From positions 4,993,989 to 5,057,988 of the forward strand of contig CM042085.1 in NCBI GenBank assembly GCA_023512835.1: DNA of 64,000 nt, given 5' to 3'. Under the pieces are notes generated by a model that worked only from the letters and a program-made list of their open reading frames with translations, did no database searches and was not told where the DNA came from. Shown piece by piece: positions 15,180-26,697 of this stretch. The position numbers and the translations under genes were made by a program. Source of the stretch: Taxillus chinensis (taxonomy: Eukaryota > Streptophyta > Magnoliopsida > Santalales > Loranthaceae). Numbering within the stretch: the stretch's first letter is position 1; each line of letters starts with the position of its first letter.

Positions 15180-16640
15180 TTAATTTTCATTTATGGTATT
15201 GTTTGCAAATTTGTACAAACCTTTATGTCTTTCTAAATTTGTCTTCAATAATTAATTGGCTAATTGAAAGTCGATTTAACCCATTGCATTAATTAAATTC
15301 TCTATTATTTATTGATGACGGCATTGTATTGCTGGAAGAATTTATTTTGTTGGTTTCTCTTCTTAGGTCTTGGCAAAATAGTTGTGTTCTAAATACATTA
15401 ATTTCGTTTTATACTTTTTACTACTTTTTAAATACATTAATGACGCTCCCGAGATTAATTAATTCCATCAAGAATGTGAGACCTTAACTTGATTCAAATG
15501 CACTTCCGGAAAAATCCAAACAAAACCAAACCAAGTGAAACCACTAAGTTATTGAATCTTGGGCTTAATGTAGAGATGTTGGCATTAAACCAAATCATAT
15601 TGAGTAGAGTCATCAATTCTCTCAATTGATTTACACATTTGTTTTAGTTTAAATGACTTTTTGGTTTGTTTTTTTTTTTAAACTTATAAGACCTAAGTTT
15701 CTTGTAGTAAAGTGTTGATGATGTTTTAAATAAAAGAAAACAGTTATCATAATTATTATATTTTGGTCTAAGTAATTGTGAATAAATATTAATTATTCAA
15801 TTCATGGTTTCTTGAACCAATTTTTTTAGAAAACTATTTTTTCTTTTTATTATTTATTGATGATGGCATTGGATTGATGGGAGAATTTATTTGTTGGTTT
15901 CTCTACGTAGGTCTTGGCAAAATATTTGTGTTCTAAATGTATTAATTTTGTTTTATTCTTTTTACTAATTAAAGTAGGACATCTTTCACCCATTGGATCA
16001 AATGAGATTAATTAATTCCATCAAGAATGTGAGACCTTAACTTGGATTCAAACGTAGTTGGAGAAAAATTCAAACAAAAAATAAAGAACAAAACGACAGA
16101 AGTCTTAAATTAATTGTTAACATGATGAATACATCATGTAGCATCAAGCTTCCAAACACAAGAAGCACTATTTAATTCATATACTTATTAAATTTTATAT
16201 ATATATATATATATAAATCTCATAATAAAAACAAATAATATATAGAGTAATTTATAAAACCTATTATATATATTCATATAAAAAAATAATAATAATTTAA
16301 AACATTAAACAGTTAGTGTCAGGAATATTCCTCTTGGAATATGAGCCTTGTCAACCCGCATGAAAACATTAAACAGTTTGTGTCAGGAATACGAGACTTA
16401 CTCACTTGTGTACTATCTCGTGCGGTGCGAGGGAACAAGCCTTACACCCACCCTGTTTCCCGCTCACATACAGATATCTCGTATTGTATGAGAAGAGGTT
16501 ACCGTCCTGGTGGGCAGGTCACCTTCTCTCAATTCGGTCCAGTACACACTTGACTCACAAGCTAATACACAAATTAGCCGGCGTAACCCAAGCTTGGTAC
16601 ATCATCGAATTGATAGTTTGATACCATACAGGCATCCACG
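15180..16640. repeat. Upstream flank of copy 3 with internal duplications
   Basis: 15300-15560 and 15850-16080 are imperfect copies of each other (shared TTATTTATTGATGA and GGTCTTGGCAAAATA). They also resemble 11800-11860, 23005-23070 and 25620-25790. A 29-bp direct repeat (AAACATTAAACAGTT...) occurs at about 16299 and 16363. No gene supported. Confidence 0.55.
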
Positions 16641-17230
16641 ATTTTAGCTCAACTAGAGGTAGACCTGTTTTTCCAGCGGACCACCCCACAAACAGCAATT
16701 ACCAGATCCAGAAATTCAGCAACATTTCGTGGGCGAAATTTGGGTCTCGGCCTGGCCTACGGATACCTGCTAAAATTGTAGGGAAGGAAGGATAGAGGAA
16801 CAACAAAAAGAAGCCCTTGAAAATGCTTGTACCTCCTCCATATTTAAAGCTCTCTTTCAATCCTTAAAAAAAAATAATACTATGTAAGCTACCTTCATTG
16901 ACCTTGTGTCTCACATTCCCTAGTGCAATTTTGTTTCCAATTTTCTTAAATAGGGTTTAAGTTCAGTAAAAATTTCATTCCCACTTTGAATTAGTACTGG
17001 GCTCCACCGGTTTGATATGTAAGTTAGATTAGAGCTAAATCTTTAGTAAGAGCATGCAGTGTCGATAGGTCACGTACAGTTGCAGTTGATTCAACATCCC
17101 TATATATAGTGAAGCGAAATGTATACAGAGCTTTGGTTTGTGGGCAACAAATTGCGTCCGCCACAGCAAATTACAGAGGCTGTAATTCAATTCGCATGAT
17201 ACATATAAATAAATATGAAGCAGCGAGCAG

Positions 17231-17578
17231 CTATCTGAAGCCCTTCCTCAGTGCCTCCGAGCGCGTGCTGCCGGCAGACGACGACTTCAGGCCAAGGCCA
17301 CGATCGGAAGCCACCCCATTTGGGCACTGCTTTTTTTTCAGCTCGAGGGCGCGGGGAGCAGTGTTGTTTGGAAACGGAGCCAACCGGACATGTACGGGGT
17401 TGATGTTGCTGACGTAGAAGTTGGTGATGTCTTGTAGCGGGATCCTCGTCCTACCATTTTTTTTGTTGCTGCTTTTGAGAGTCGACGAGCCTTTGTTGCC
17501 GCCGCCCGAACTGGGGTGACTGCAGAAGGGAAACATGTTCTCCTTGTTGTCGGTTTCCCATCGTTTGAGGGCAGCCAT
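17231..17578 (-). CDS. Small KEN-box/D-box protein, array copy 4 (type B)
   Basis: Intronless, 115 residues, starting MAALKRWETDNKEN. The KEN box is at 12-14 and a canonical D-box RIPLQDITN at 45-53, then CPNGV and DRGLGL segments and the terminal RKGFR. Type B (copies 4 and 7) differs from type A in the linker after the KEN box (SSGGGNKGSS, KSSNKKNG) and in the middle (YVSNINPVHVRLAPFPNN), while the short motifs are kept. Such a pattern, variable linkers and fixed motifs, is typical of a disordered protein acting through linear motifs. Promoter has TATA and MSA sites. Confidence 0.82.
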   Translation of the reverse strand: MAALKRWETDNKENMFPFCSHPSSGGGNKGSSTLKSSNKKNGRTRIPLQDITNFYVSNINPVHVRLAPFPNNTAPRALELKKKQCPNGVASDRGLGLKSSSAGSTRSEALRKGFR

Positions 17579-17701
17579 TTTGGTGTGCCTCTGATTTTCT
17601 ATTAGTGTTTGTTGCTGAGAGAGAGAGGTACGGAGAGAGGGAGAGAGACGGTGTGAAAGAGCGATAGGAATATTGGAGCCGTTACTACGGACGGTGCTGT
17701 G

Positions 17702-17708
17702 TTTTATA
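17702..17708 (-). promoter_or_regulatory. TATA box of copy 4
   Basis: TATAAAA on the gene strand, about 125 bp before the ATG; the same site stands upstream of copy 7. Confidence 0.55.
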
Positions 17709-17767
17709 GTGTGATTTTGGGAGTACCCGTGCTAGGCGCGGGTATGAACCGATGGGGTCGAGTGACG

Positions 17768-17778
17768 TGACCGTTGGG
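17768..17778 (-). promoter_or_regulatory. MSA element (Myb3R site) of copy 4
   Basis: The gene strand reads CCCAACGGTCA, a perfect match to the MSA consensus YCYAACGGYYA that drives G2/M expression of plant B-type cyclins. It lies about 190 bp before the ATG and 60 bp before the TATA box. A second AACGG core lies at 17826-17830. Confidence 0.65.
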
Positions 17779-18319
17779 CTTAGGAAATTTGAATTTGGGT
17801 TAAAACTTAGACGAGAGAAATTGAGCCGTTGAGGGGAAGCAAGCCACGGATGAGATGACTCACAATCATTAATAAAATGAGTGGATTGCGCTCCCACCCA
17901 TTTTGTTTTGTTGATTTTAATAAATACATAAAATGTAGTTCTTTTTTCTTTTTTTCTTTTTTTCTTTTACATATTTTTTCTATTTGAATTTTTTTAAAAT
18001 ATTATTGTTAATATAGATTTTAACGAAAATAATGCACTTCGAAAGAAAATTATTTAAATTATAACAATACAACAATCAAACAACAATATTATATTGGTAA
18101 TAGTAAGGAGCCAACAAACTCAAGATAATTTAGTGAAATGAGGAGGTAATATGATAATCGGATTTATAATGTCATTTAATAATGTATTATATTTAATGGT
18201 GATTATTATGATGCTTTATTATTTCACTAAAATATCTTAAATTTGTCTTAGCACTATCCACTTATATTTGTTTGTCCACATATATAACTTTTTATTATTA
18301 TAATGTACATCTATGTTTA

Positions 18320-19028
18320 TTTTTATAAGGTATAGGTCCAAGTGTTGCAATATTTTTCATTTTAATTTGTCATATTGGCCTGCATTTTTTAAAATACGTG
18401 GTGATAATGCCGGGTCTAATCCATCATATAAATCTCATTGGATTTTTTTTATTTTTTTCAATGTTGGATAATTTTCTAATAATTTCTCTATTCTCATAAA
18501 ACCATGTCATAGGAAGGAAATGAACTAAGCTGTTACCATGTGGGACGTTATGAAATTTTCCTTGCAGTTTCTTTTTAATTCAAATCTTCATTGAAATTCT
18601 ACCAGTTCGATCAAGGCTTGTATTGCAATCTAATACCATCACACACTACGAGACACGCTATTCGATCACACCATACTAAGAAGACTTTAGATATTATAAA
18701 ACACATTTTTGAAGACAATTAAGCTCTGATAACACTTGTTAGGAATTGAAATTAGGTGCGGGCCCACCCTTATGTCATGATACTGTCTGTTTTGGATTCG
18801 TCATATCGAATCACACAACTTTAAAATGCATCGTGACAATTTCGGGCCTAATTTGTCATATAAATCTCATTAGTTTTTCTTATTATCCTTGATATGAAAC
18901 AATTTCCCAACTACAAGTGCTATCATAATGTGGTGGTTGTATATTCATATATAATAATTATTGTATATATTATCACATGCCACAATAAACAATGTTTTAG
19001 ATATATTTCAAATAAATTCTTTTTGCCT
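18320..19028. repeat. Spacer with a repeated ~120-bp segment
   Basis: 18380-18490 and 18800-18910 resemble each other (both contain CATATAAATCTCATT and a CGGGYCTAAT phrase). No gene. Confidence 0.5.
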
Positions 19029-19300
19029 TTGTTTTAAATTTTTACTTTCAAATTTTCAATTGAGACTTCTAGAATTCAAGCTTTCTTTATGGATCACTTT
19101 TTCAAGTTTCTTAATATTTCAATACTTCCCAATTTCAAATCTTCTTTGTTGCAAAACCTTTCTACCTTGAATTCTCTTTATTTCAAGACTAGTAGCAAGT
19201 CACCAATTAAAATATAGTCTTGATTGAAAAATAACTTGTACACCTCTTGGTTAATTATCCAATAATTACACTTAAACAAGTTTTCATTAAAAGTTTGATG
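19029..19300. repeat. Dispersed repeat, second copy (pair with 9219-9490)
   Basis: Same orientation as the first copy, with scattered differences and indels. Confidence 0.6.
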
Positions 19301-19489
19301 GTATATATATAAAACCAAATCCATGAACCAACAACATAAAAGCTTTGAGAGATATTTTTTATTCTCATGAATCAATATTTATTCTCATTATTGAGAGATA
19401 TTTATTCTTGATTTATTTTAGTTCTCAGTTATTATTCTTTAAAAGAAGAAATTCGTATAAAGTTTGACAGTAATCTAAAACTGTTTTGT

Positions 19490-20900
19490 TAACGGTAAAC
19501 TAAAAAATAACACGGCATGTCAAGCCAACAGGGGACGCCTAGCCAAACTATGACATGCCCGTAGGGCAAAAATAAAGACAGGGACCCCTTTGCCCTCATT
19601 AGAACCCCAAAAAGGAGTAGCCCTAGGATACCACAGCCTTTCCGAAAAATAGACAAAGAAAACAAAACAAATAAACCATAAGAAATAAACAAAAATTAAG
19701 CAGCAGTCCTGATCAAGGAAGATTTGCAAAGTCAAAAGGAGGCTTTGTCCAAAGCGCTGCCCGCAACTCCAAAGAAACCTGCAGCAAGGGAGAAGCAAGG
19801 ACACAAAAGAATGAAAGAAAGAAAACAAAACATAACATACCTGATGGGAGGAGGCAACAGCACCATCCTAGCCTGAACAATGGGGAGGATGATGAAGCCG
19901 CTCGAGCAAAAGCCTTAGACAAAAACCCAGAAACAGAAGCCACGGTGGTGAATATTGAACAACCCAACTGGCCCGGTTCAGCACTCTTTGGGAGGAACGC
20001 GAAAAGCACCCCAGGCAAAGAGAAGCCTTAATAGATAAGGAGTGCATGAACCAGCCAGCAAGGGCGCCCCAGTAATATATGATAGAAACCTCAACAAAAG
20101 CACAAGTGGGATATAGGCACCCTCCAGGAACGCCCAGTAAGCCCTATGAAAGTCCAACTGATGATATAAAAGGATGCCCTTCCCAAACCATCATAATTAA
20201 ATTTCAACCCAAACAAAGGAACATCCTATTTAACCCACCGACCATTGGGGATATGACAGTTAAGGATGGGAAAAGTAAGAAGGGAGAGGGCCCTGATGTC
20301 ACTGCTTGTAGGAATAGATCGAATCCAAGCCATAGACAACATGAAAACAGCAAGAGATTTCAGACGAGCAATAACATGGGTATGGGAAAAATTGAAACTA
20401 GCATATATAAATTCATTCTGAGCAACGTATATAATCCAAGGAATAAGACGTCCCAATGATATACGCAGAAGCCCAAGTTGGGAATTGGGCATCCACGCAT
20501 TTAAGAAAGGTTGAAATTCACTGCATGGCTTGGTAAATCCAAATAAACGCCCAAAGAAAGCCTAAAGGAGAGAAGCCAGCTCACCATTAAGCAGAAGGCG
20601 ATCGAGGGATTCCTCCTTGGGAAAGGAATAACACATGGACTTGGAAGCAAAGAGAGACACCACGTTTTTGGTAGCTCACAAACATGCCAAGACCTCTATT
20701 ATAATCCTTCAAAAGAAAAAGAGTACTTGTTTTGAGAGAATTGACCGAGTGCCAAATAAACGTATAGATGGGATCCTCTTTGTGCGGGTTCAAGAAAAAT
20801 TTAGAAGAATGTGGGTGTAAAGGTAGGCCTGGCTGCCCAAGAGAGGTCAGCATCAGAGGCGGGTAAAACAGCTTCTGGGCCCTGTGGATTCACAACAGCA
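19490..20900 (-). mobile_element. Possible decayed non-LTR retrotransposon remnant
   Basis: The base composition (less AT-rich) differs from both sides, and longer broken frames lie on the - strand. 20492-20400 reads LLRISLGRLIPWIIYVAQNE, weakly like the VYHIWQERN segment near the C-terminus of plant LINE reverse transcriptases. No catalytic motif is readable, so the assignment is tentative. Confidence 0.3.
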
Positions 20901-21879
20901 GTACTCTGATATTAACCCACGGGGACAATGTCCTCCCTGCTGCCAGGGCCTGATGAGAATGAATACTAGTGGGGAGTAGTGAGATGAATTTTGGGCTCAC
21001 GCTCACCATTTAGAGTGTCAGGCAGTTTAGACAAATAAAAAAAAAGGGCCAGACCGACCTACAAGAGCCATAGCTTTGTAACGTTATTAGCTGATACACA
21101 TCTAAATATATCCATACACAACATTTCATACATGATACCTCGTGTCATTGCTTTGTTCTAGTTCTTCAGCTAGTATTATTAAAAGGAAGAAAGTCTTATA
21201 AAAGTTATGAAGTATTTGGTTGATTATAAAGCAAAAGACAATCCAGTGTTAATATTATACTTATCACGCCTTCTAAATTCTAATAAAGTTTGCTTTCCAC
21301 CTTTTTGTTTTTCCAACTTTGGTTTAAGGGTATTTTCTGCTTGGGGACTATTTCAACAACACCCCTGCCCCTCTTTCTTCCTTCTAATTAAGTATAACTA
21401 AGTTTAAAATATACCTAAAAATTAATATAGACAATTACTCCTCTCAACGTCCAACCATTTAATTTTTCTTTCCTTCAAACTCACTCGTTGTATTTATAAT
21501 AAAAAAAATACAATAAAAGTAGGCGCTTGACTGCTTTTTGTTGGTATCGTATATTGGCTTGTATTTTTTTATTTTTATTTTATTTAATATAATTCGTTCT
21601 TTACTCTACCCAAAAATCTCTCATTCCCGCACCATGGTACTCCCCAAAAGCAATACATCCACAAAGGATGGAATTGCATCACCATTAGGCTACTCATGAA
21701 GTATATTAATTTGCTTGTATTTGATATATAGATTCTTGCAATCTAAGTTAATTTTACCATGTTCCAATTCTAAAAAAGGAGTCGCGTTCTCAGTGTGACA
21801 TAAATTCGTTTATATACAATAACTAGAGTTGTCATCCATTGCGGTTGAACTTGAATAAAAAAGGCATAGACAAACACTA
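20901..21879. other. Spacer
   Basis: No supported gene or element. AT-rich, with short open frames only. Confidence 0.5.
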
Positions 21880-22106
21880 TCCATTGTTTACGTCCCCTCC
21901 CATAAACAGAAGCAAAACGTATACAACAATTTTGATTTGTGGACATCGAATTGCATCTGCCACGACAAAATACAAAAAAACTATAATTCAGCATGTAACA
22001 TGTTTATTTATGTGAAGCAATGAGCTATCTGAAGCCCTTTTTCGATCAGTTAGTCTCATTTGGGCACCGCTTTTTCAGCTCGAGAGCGCCGCGAGCCATG
22101 TTATTT
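21880..22106 (-). pseudogene. Fragment of a type B small KEN-box gene
   Basis: 21900-22018 resembles the 3' flanks of copies 4 and 7 (GTATACA...TTTGTGG, GCATCTGCCACGACAAA). 22021-22106 contains the last codons (GFR stop), an internal deletion, then the LELKKRC region in type B form (TTTGGGCAC rather than TTTCGGCAC). Everything further upstream (D-box, KEN box, promoter) is gone. It abuts the 3' flank of copy 5, marking a breakpoint of the block duplication. Confidence 0.7.
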
Positions 22107-22267
22107 TGCTTTCGGGTTGTGATCTTCTAAAAATCTGATAATCATAGCCCTATGTAGCATAATAATATTTTTATTTTCATATTAGCCCTATCTTAACCTT
22201 AAACTTTAAATAACAAGCATATTAAATATTTACATTATATAATATTTTCCCAACAAACAATATTGAG

Positions 22268-22600
22268 CTATCTGAAGCCCTTTCTTAGAGCCTCCGACCT
22301 CAAACCAAGTCCACGGTCGAAAATAGTCCCATTTCGGCACTGCTTTTTCAGCTCGAGAGCGCAGCGAGCAGTGCTGTTTGGCGACGGAGTCAAGCAGGTC
22401 TGTACCGGGTAGTCGTCGTTGTTGTTGTTGTTGATGAAGAGGTGGGTGATGTCTTGTAGCGGGATCCTAGTTCTTCTTCCAATTTTGGTACTTTTTTTGA
22501 GAGACGACGAGCCGATGCTGCAACCAGAAGAACTGGGCTGCTGACAGAAAGGAAACATGTTCTCCTTGTTATCTGTCTCCCAACGTTTCAAATTGGCCAT
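22268..22600 (-). CDS. Small KEN-box/D-box protein, array copy 5 (type A)
   Basis: Intronless, 110 residues, starting MANLKRWETDNKEN. The KEN box is at 12-14, a D-box ending in His (RIPLQDITH) at 45-53, with an expanded Asn run (five) after it. A block of about eight residues between DRGLGL and RSEALRKGFR, present in the other copies, is deleted in frame. The upstream region lacks the GGCCCA/CCCGC module that stands before copies 1, 2, 3 and 6, so the copy may be differently expressed or silent. Confidence 0.78.
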   Translation of the reverse strand: MANLKRWETDNKENMFPFCQQPSSSGCSIGSSSLKKSTKIGRRTRIPLQDITHLFINNNNNDDYPVQTCLTPSPNSTARCALELKKQCRNGTIFDRGLGLRSEALRKGFR

Positions 22601-22609
22601 CTGGGTTTC

Positions 22610-23159
22610 TCTAGATCTTCGAGTGTGAGTGTGTTACAGAAAGTGAGAGACTGTGAGTGAGGGATGCAATCATGCAAACGAGGGAGAGACCAAAGGAGCG
22701 CATATGTAGGCGTGAGAATTGCTGTTTTAGTAGTGTGATTTCGGTGGCGCGTGGGGGACGCGGATCTGAACCCGACGCGAACCGAGGTGACCGTAGTGCA
22801 TTTAAGGTTTGAATCTGAACTAAGATGCCAAAAATGATATATACGTCCAGTCCACCCCACTTAGCGTTGCTTTGTAATTGATCTAATTTCCGTTTATGGT
22901 ATTGGTTGCAATTTTGGAAAAAAAATTATGACTTTCTAAATTTATCATCAATAATTAATTGTCAGATTGGAACTCAATTTAACCTTATTGCATTAATTAA
23001 AGTCTCCATTATTGATGACGGCATGGATTGTTGGGATAATTTATTTTGTTGGTTTCTCTACTTAGGTCTTTGAAAACCCAGCTGTAATATGGCCAATGTA
23101 GATTGTAGACACAAAAGCAAAACACCCACAGACGCGAAAAATATTGTAATCAGGGATTG
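22610..23159. other. Upstream flank of copy 5
   Basis: Resembles 11390-11860 upstream of copy 2, except for a gap of about 45 bp after 22820 where the promoter module should be. No separate gene. Confidence 0.6.
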
Positions 23160-24412
23160 TGTGATGCAGTAGGTGGGAAGGTCTTTGATTTTTCAATGAC
23201 AAAGGGATTTCTGCTGATGATAAAAACCAGCAATAGAATGCAGTTTGACCAAAAGCTTATTGACAGTTTAGACTAGAAGAAAAGAGAGTGGGCGACATTG
23301 AGAAGCTGTTGTTGATGCTTGAGTTCAACCATCGAATTTTGTTGGGGTCTCTCCACACAGCTATACACAGGAGAATTGATGCAGCACTCCATGAGTCTTG
23401 AATATTTTGTGAAAGATAGTTATGGCACATTGTCAGACTCGAACGTTTTAATAATGGCATGAAACTGAGTTGAGATAAGTTGAAAGAATTGAGGTATAAC
23501 AGTAAGTGCATCAGATTTGGGTTTCAGATAGTATACCCAAGTGAAACGGATACAGCCATCCACCAAAGTCAAGAAATAACAGTATCTCGTGTATGAGGCA
23601 ATTGGATATAGTCCCCAAATATCACAACGTACCAAGTCAAATATTGGAGATGCAGCAAGTCAGTTATGTGACTAAAATAGAAGTCTCCTTAATTTATTTA
23701 GTCATGGGGCAGATATAGCAAGGCTTGGAACACCGATAGTCCACACTGAAGCTGAGTTTTCAAGTGATTGAATATCTTGAAGGACATGTGACCAAGATGA
23801 TGATGCCAAGTGAAGACAACCACTGAGTTGATGATCTCAGAAGAAGTGGAGGAAAAATGATGACCATTTAAGATATAGAGACTTTGTATCTTACTACCCT
23901 TGCCAATAATCTTCTTGGTTGAAGCATCTTGAATGAAGAAACCTTTACGGGAAAATTTCACTGTCATAGTTTTATGTACAAGCAAGGCAGTGACTGACAA
24001 CAAATTCAACTCGAATTGAGGGAAGAACGAAAGATCCTTGAGAATGGTATCTATGTGTAGCTTGATATTGCCAGCAAAGTGAACTACAATCTCAGAATTG
24101 CATGTTAAGTAGATGCACTGTCATGTTGGGAATGGAGCGGAGTGATGTAAAAATGCTTGCTTTAGAACAAATGTGTCTAGTTGCACCTGTGTGAACAATC
24201 CAACACAGTTCAGTTTTGAGGGTGGAAGTTAAGGATACAGAGAAATAGATGGCCACACGATAGTTATCGGGGGGGGGGGGGGGGGGGCTGGTAGTGGGGG
24301 GCGTTAATCTTGTCACTCTGATGCCATTTTGAGGTTTGCACACACTAAACACCAGTGACAAAAACGAAAGCAAGAAGTGAAAGACGGGAAGAGACGAGCT
24401 ATATATTGTCAT
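23160..24412 (-). mobile_element. Decayed Ty1/copia element, protease to integrase
   Basis: On the - strand, in order: protease (CWIVHTGATRHICS, 24225-24170; the family has D-S/T-G, here H-T-G, so the catalytic Asp is lost), the GAG-pre-integrase segment HHLGHMSFKIF (about 23790), and integrase core (IWGLYP, YFLTLVDGCIRFTWVY, FFQLISTQF, ESDN, 23620-23430) running on with stops to about 23170. Gag, reverse transcriptase and RNase H are not readable. Partner of the relic at 12590-13890. Confidence 0.85.
24269..24287 (+). repeat. Poly-G run of 19
   Basis: Uninterrupted G19 followed by GGTAGTGGGGGG, inside the copia relic; the length is likely unstable. Confidence 0.9.
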
Positions 24413-24630
24413 TACTATTATCTGTTAAAAATACGGTTCAGTCAGCGACCTTCATATATAGGCATATAAAGACTCTATTAGGGATTAGTATAATTCCCCA
24501 TTTACCCTTAATAAAATCAAATTGATTATATATAGTAGTCTATACAATAATTATACACTTAAACTTTAAATTTTAATAAAAATGATACAATATATTATTA
24601 TATTTAATATTTACGTCATACAATGTTTAG

Positions 24631-24975
24631 TTATCTGAAGCCTTTTCTCAGTGCCTCTGAGCGCGTGTTGCAGCTAGACTTCAAACCAAGGCCATGGTCC
24701 AAAACAGACCCATTTCGGCACTGCTTTTTCAGCTCCAGAGCGGCGTGAGCAGTAGTGTTTGGCGACGGAGCCGAGCAGATCCGTACCGGGTAGTCGTTGT
24801 TGTTGTTGATGAAGAGGTGGGTGATGTCTTGTAGCGGGATCCTAGTTCTTCTTCCAATTTTGGTACTTTTTTTGAGAGACGACGAGCCGATGCTGCAACC
24901 AGAAGAACTGGACTGCTGACACAAAGGAAGCATGTTCTCCTTGTTATCTGTCTCCCAACGTTTCAGATTGGCCAT
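24631..24975 (-). CDS. Small KEN-box/D-box protein, array copy 6 (type A)
   Basis: Intronless, 114 residues, starting MANLKRWETDNKEN. KEN box 12-14, basic stretch KKSTKIGRRTR 35-45, D-box RIPLQDITH 45-53, conserved CRNGS and (D)HGLGL (Arg changed to His relative to sisters), terminal RKGFR. The 5' leader contains a long GTGAGTGT-type microsatellite (about 25000-25035). Its 3' flank shares the copia leader sequence with copy 3. Function as inferred for copy 1. Confidence 0.8.
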   Translation of the reverse strand: MANLKRWETDNKENMLPLCQQSSSSGCSIGSSSLKKSTKIGRRTRIPLQDITHLFINNNNDYPVRICSAPSPNTTAHAALELKKQCRNGSVLDHGLGLKSSCNTRSEALRKGFR

Positions 24976-25249
24976 CTTGGTTTCTCTAGACCTTCGAGTG
25001 TGAGTGTGAGTGTGAGTGTGAGTGTGTGTGTGTGTGTTACAGAAAGTGATTGTGTACGTGAGATGGTAAGAGAGCGATGCAAATGAGGGGGAGACCGAAG
25101 GAGTGTATATATGTGGGCGTGAGAATTGCTGTTTAATTTAGTAGTGTGATTTCGGGGGCGGGTGGGGGACGCGGATATGAACTCGAGACGAAGCGACGTG
25201 ATCGTTGCGCATTTAAGATTTGAATTCGAATACAGTGTGATTGAGAGAC

Positions 25250-25268
25250 TTGGGCCGAAATAAGCGGG
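25250..25268 (-). promoter_or_regulatory. GGCCCA/CCCGC module upstream of copy 6
   Basis: TTGGGCCGAAATAAGCGGG, identical to the modules of copies 2 and 3, 275 bp before the ATG. Confidence 0.5.
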
Positions 25269-25269
25269 G

Positions 25270-25980
25270 ATTGCAAAAATGTTATACTTCCAAGTCCAAC
25301 CACTAGCGTTGACGTTTAATTGATTTAATTTCCATTTATGGCATTATTTGCATTTTTGTAAAAACATTTATGACTTTCTAAATTTGTCTTTAAACATTAA
25401 TTGGCTAATTGAATAAATTCCCAAAAAAATAAGATATTAATTTTTGGGTGTTATGAGGTGGATGATATTTATCGATGACACGTGCACGCCTGTAATGAGA
25501 TTTTGTAGATTGTAAACCTTAGACCTGTGGGATAGGAAGAGAGTATTGTAAATTCTAAAAACAAAAAAATGAAAGCCTAGTTAACGTTGTGGCATTAATT
25601 AAAGTCTAGTTAACGCCTATAATGCATTAATTTTGTTTCACTGTCTTTACTAATTAAAGTAGGACATCCTTTTGATCAAATGAGATTAATTAATTTTATC
25701 AAGGATGTGAGACCAGTTTTAAATAGGATTCTAACAACCCAAGTGAAACCAATACCAACCCAAGTGAAACCATTAAGCTATTGAATCTCGCGCTTAACAT
25801 GGGGGATATGCTGGCGCCAAACCCGACCATCCTCCCGGTTACACCACCCCGACCATGGACGAGCACCAGGCTCCAACCAAACCCCCGGCGCACCCTGCAA
25901 TTCATGGCCACGATTGTGCATGCAGGTCACCATAGAAAGAACAAGACAGCAGATCTCAATACTCAGAAATCTTAAAATGA
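25270..25980. other. Upstream flank of copy 6
   Basis: Shares segments with the upstream flanks of copies 2, 3 and 5 (for example near 25330-25420 and 25630-25790). A more GC-rich stretch at 25800-25950 is not recognisable. No gene. Confidence 0.5.
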
Positions 25981-25983
25981 TTA

Positions 25984-26250
25984 TTAATACAACCCATCCA
26001 ACTCCAGCACCCCTGCAATCACAACGGCGGGACCTTTCTTGAAACAGTCACATGTGGACTTTTTGGTTTCTTCATATTCAGTAATTAAGGAATTGCAGTG
26101 GATAATGTTATGCTTAAACGCGTGCCAATTCATCCAGGTGCTAGAGCCGAAAGACCCACCCCCACATACCTTCAAGGGCCATTTGCTGATGACGAAGGAG
26201 GCCTGAGTGTGCCTGCGCTGGGGTTCACCAGCTGTGAAAATTGGTGCCAT
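25984..26250 (-). CDS. Unrecognised 88-residue open frame
   Basis: Open frame beginning MAPIFTAGEPQRRHTQ on the - strand, of mixed composition with five Cys. I recognise no family, and only part of its surroundings is shared with the copy 4 duplicate near 16650. It may be a captured exon or chance. Low support. Confidence 0.2.
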   Translation of the reverse strand: MAPIFTAGEPQRRHTQASFVISKWPLKVCGGGSFGSSTWMNWHAFKHNIIHCNSLITEYEETKKSTCDCFKKGPAVVIAGVLELDGLY

Positions 26251-26697
26251 GGTGTGAAACTTGTTACCCAGATTTAGAAATTCAGCAATATCATCACCAA
26301 CTCTATGAAGATTTTACTCAGCACCCTCTAATAATTGTGGAGAAGGACAGAGGAAGAACAAAAAGAAGTCCTTGAAAATACTCGCCCCTCGCATCTTTCA
26401 ATCCTTAATATGCAAGCTAGCTTCATTGATCACGAGTCTCACAATCTTAGTACTGGGTTCCACCGGTCTGATATATAAATTAGTTAGATTAGAGCTAAGT
26501 CTTTAATTAAATTTTAGTCAAGAACATATGCAGTATCGAGATCACGTAGAGTAGCAGTTGAATCGACATCTCTATATATGGAAACGAAATGTATACAAAA
26601 CTTTGGTTTTGTGGGCAACAAAATGCGTCCGCCACAACAAATTACAGAGGCTGTAATTCAATTCGCATGATACATATAAATATGAAGCAGCGAGCAG

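Larger units (their letters stand above)
16650..18310. repeat. Segmental duplicate carrying copy 4 (pair with 26270-27750)
   Basis: 3' flank, gene, promoter and upstream flank all resemble the interval around copy 7. Examples are GAAATTCAGCAA then GAAGAACAAAAAGAAG-like sequence on the left, and ATAATGCACTTC and GTCATTTAATAATG on the right. Differences are scattered substitutions and indels. Confidence 0.8.
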
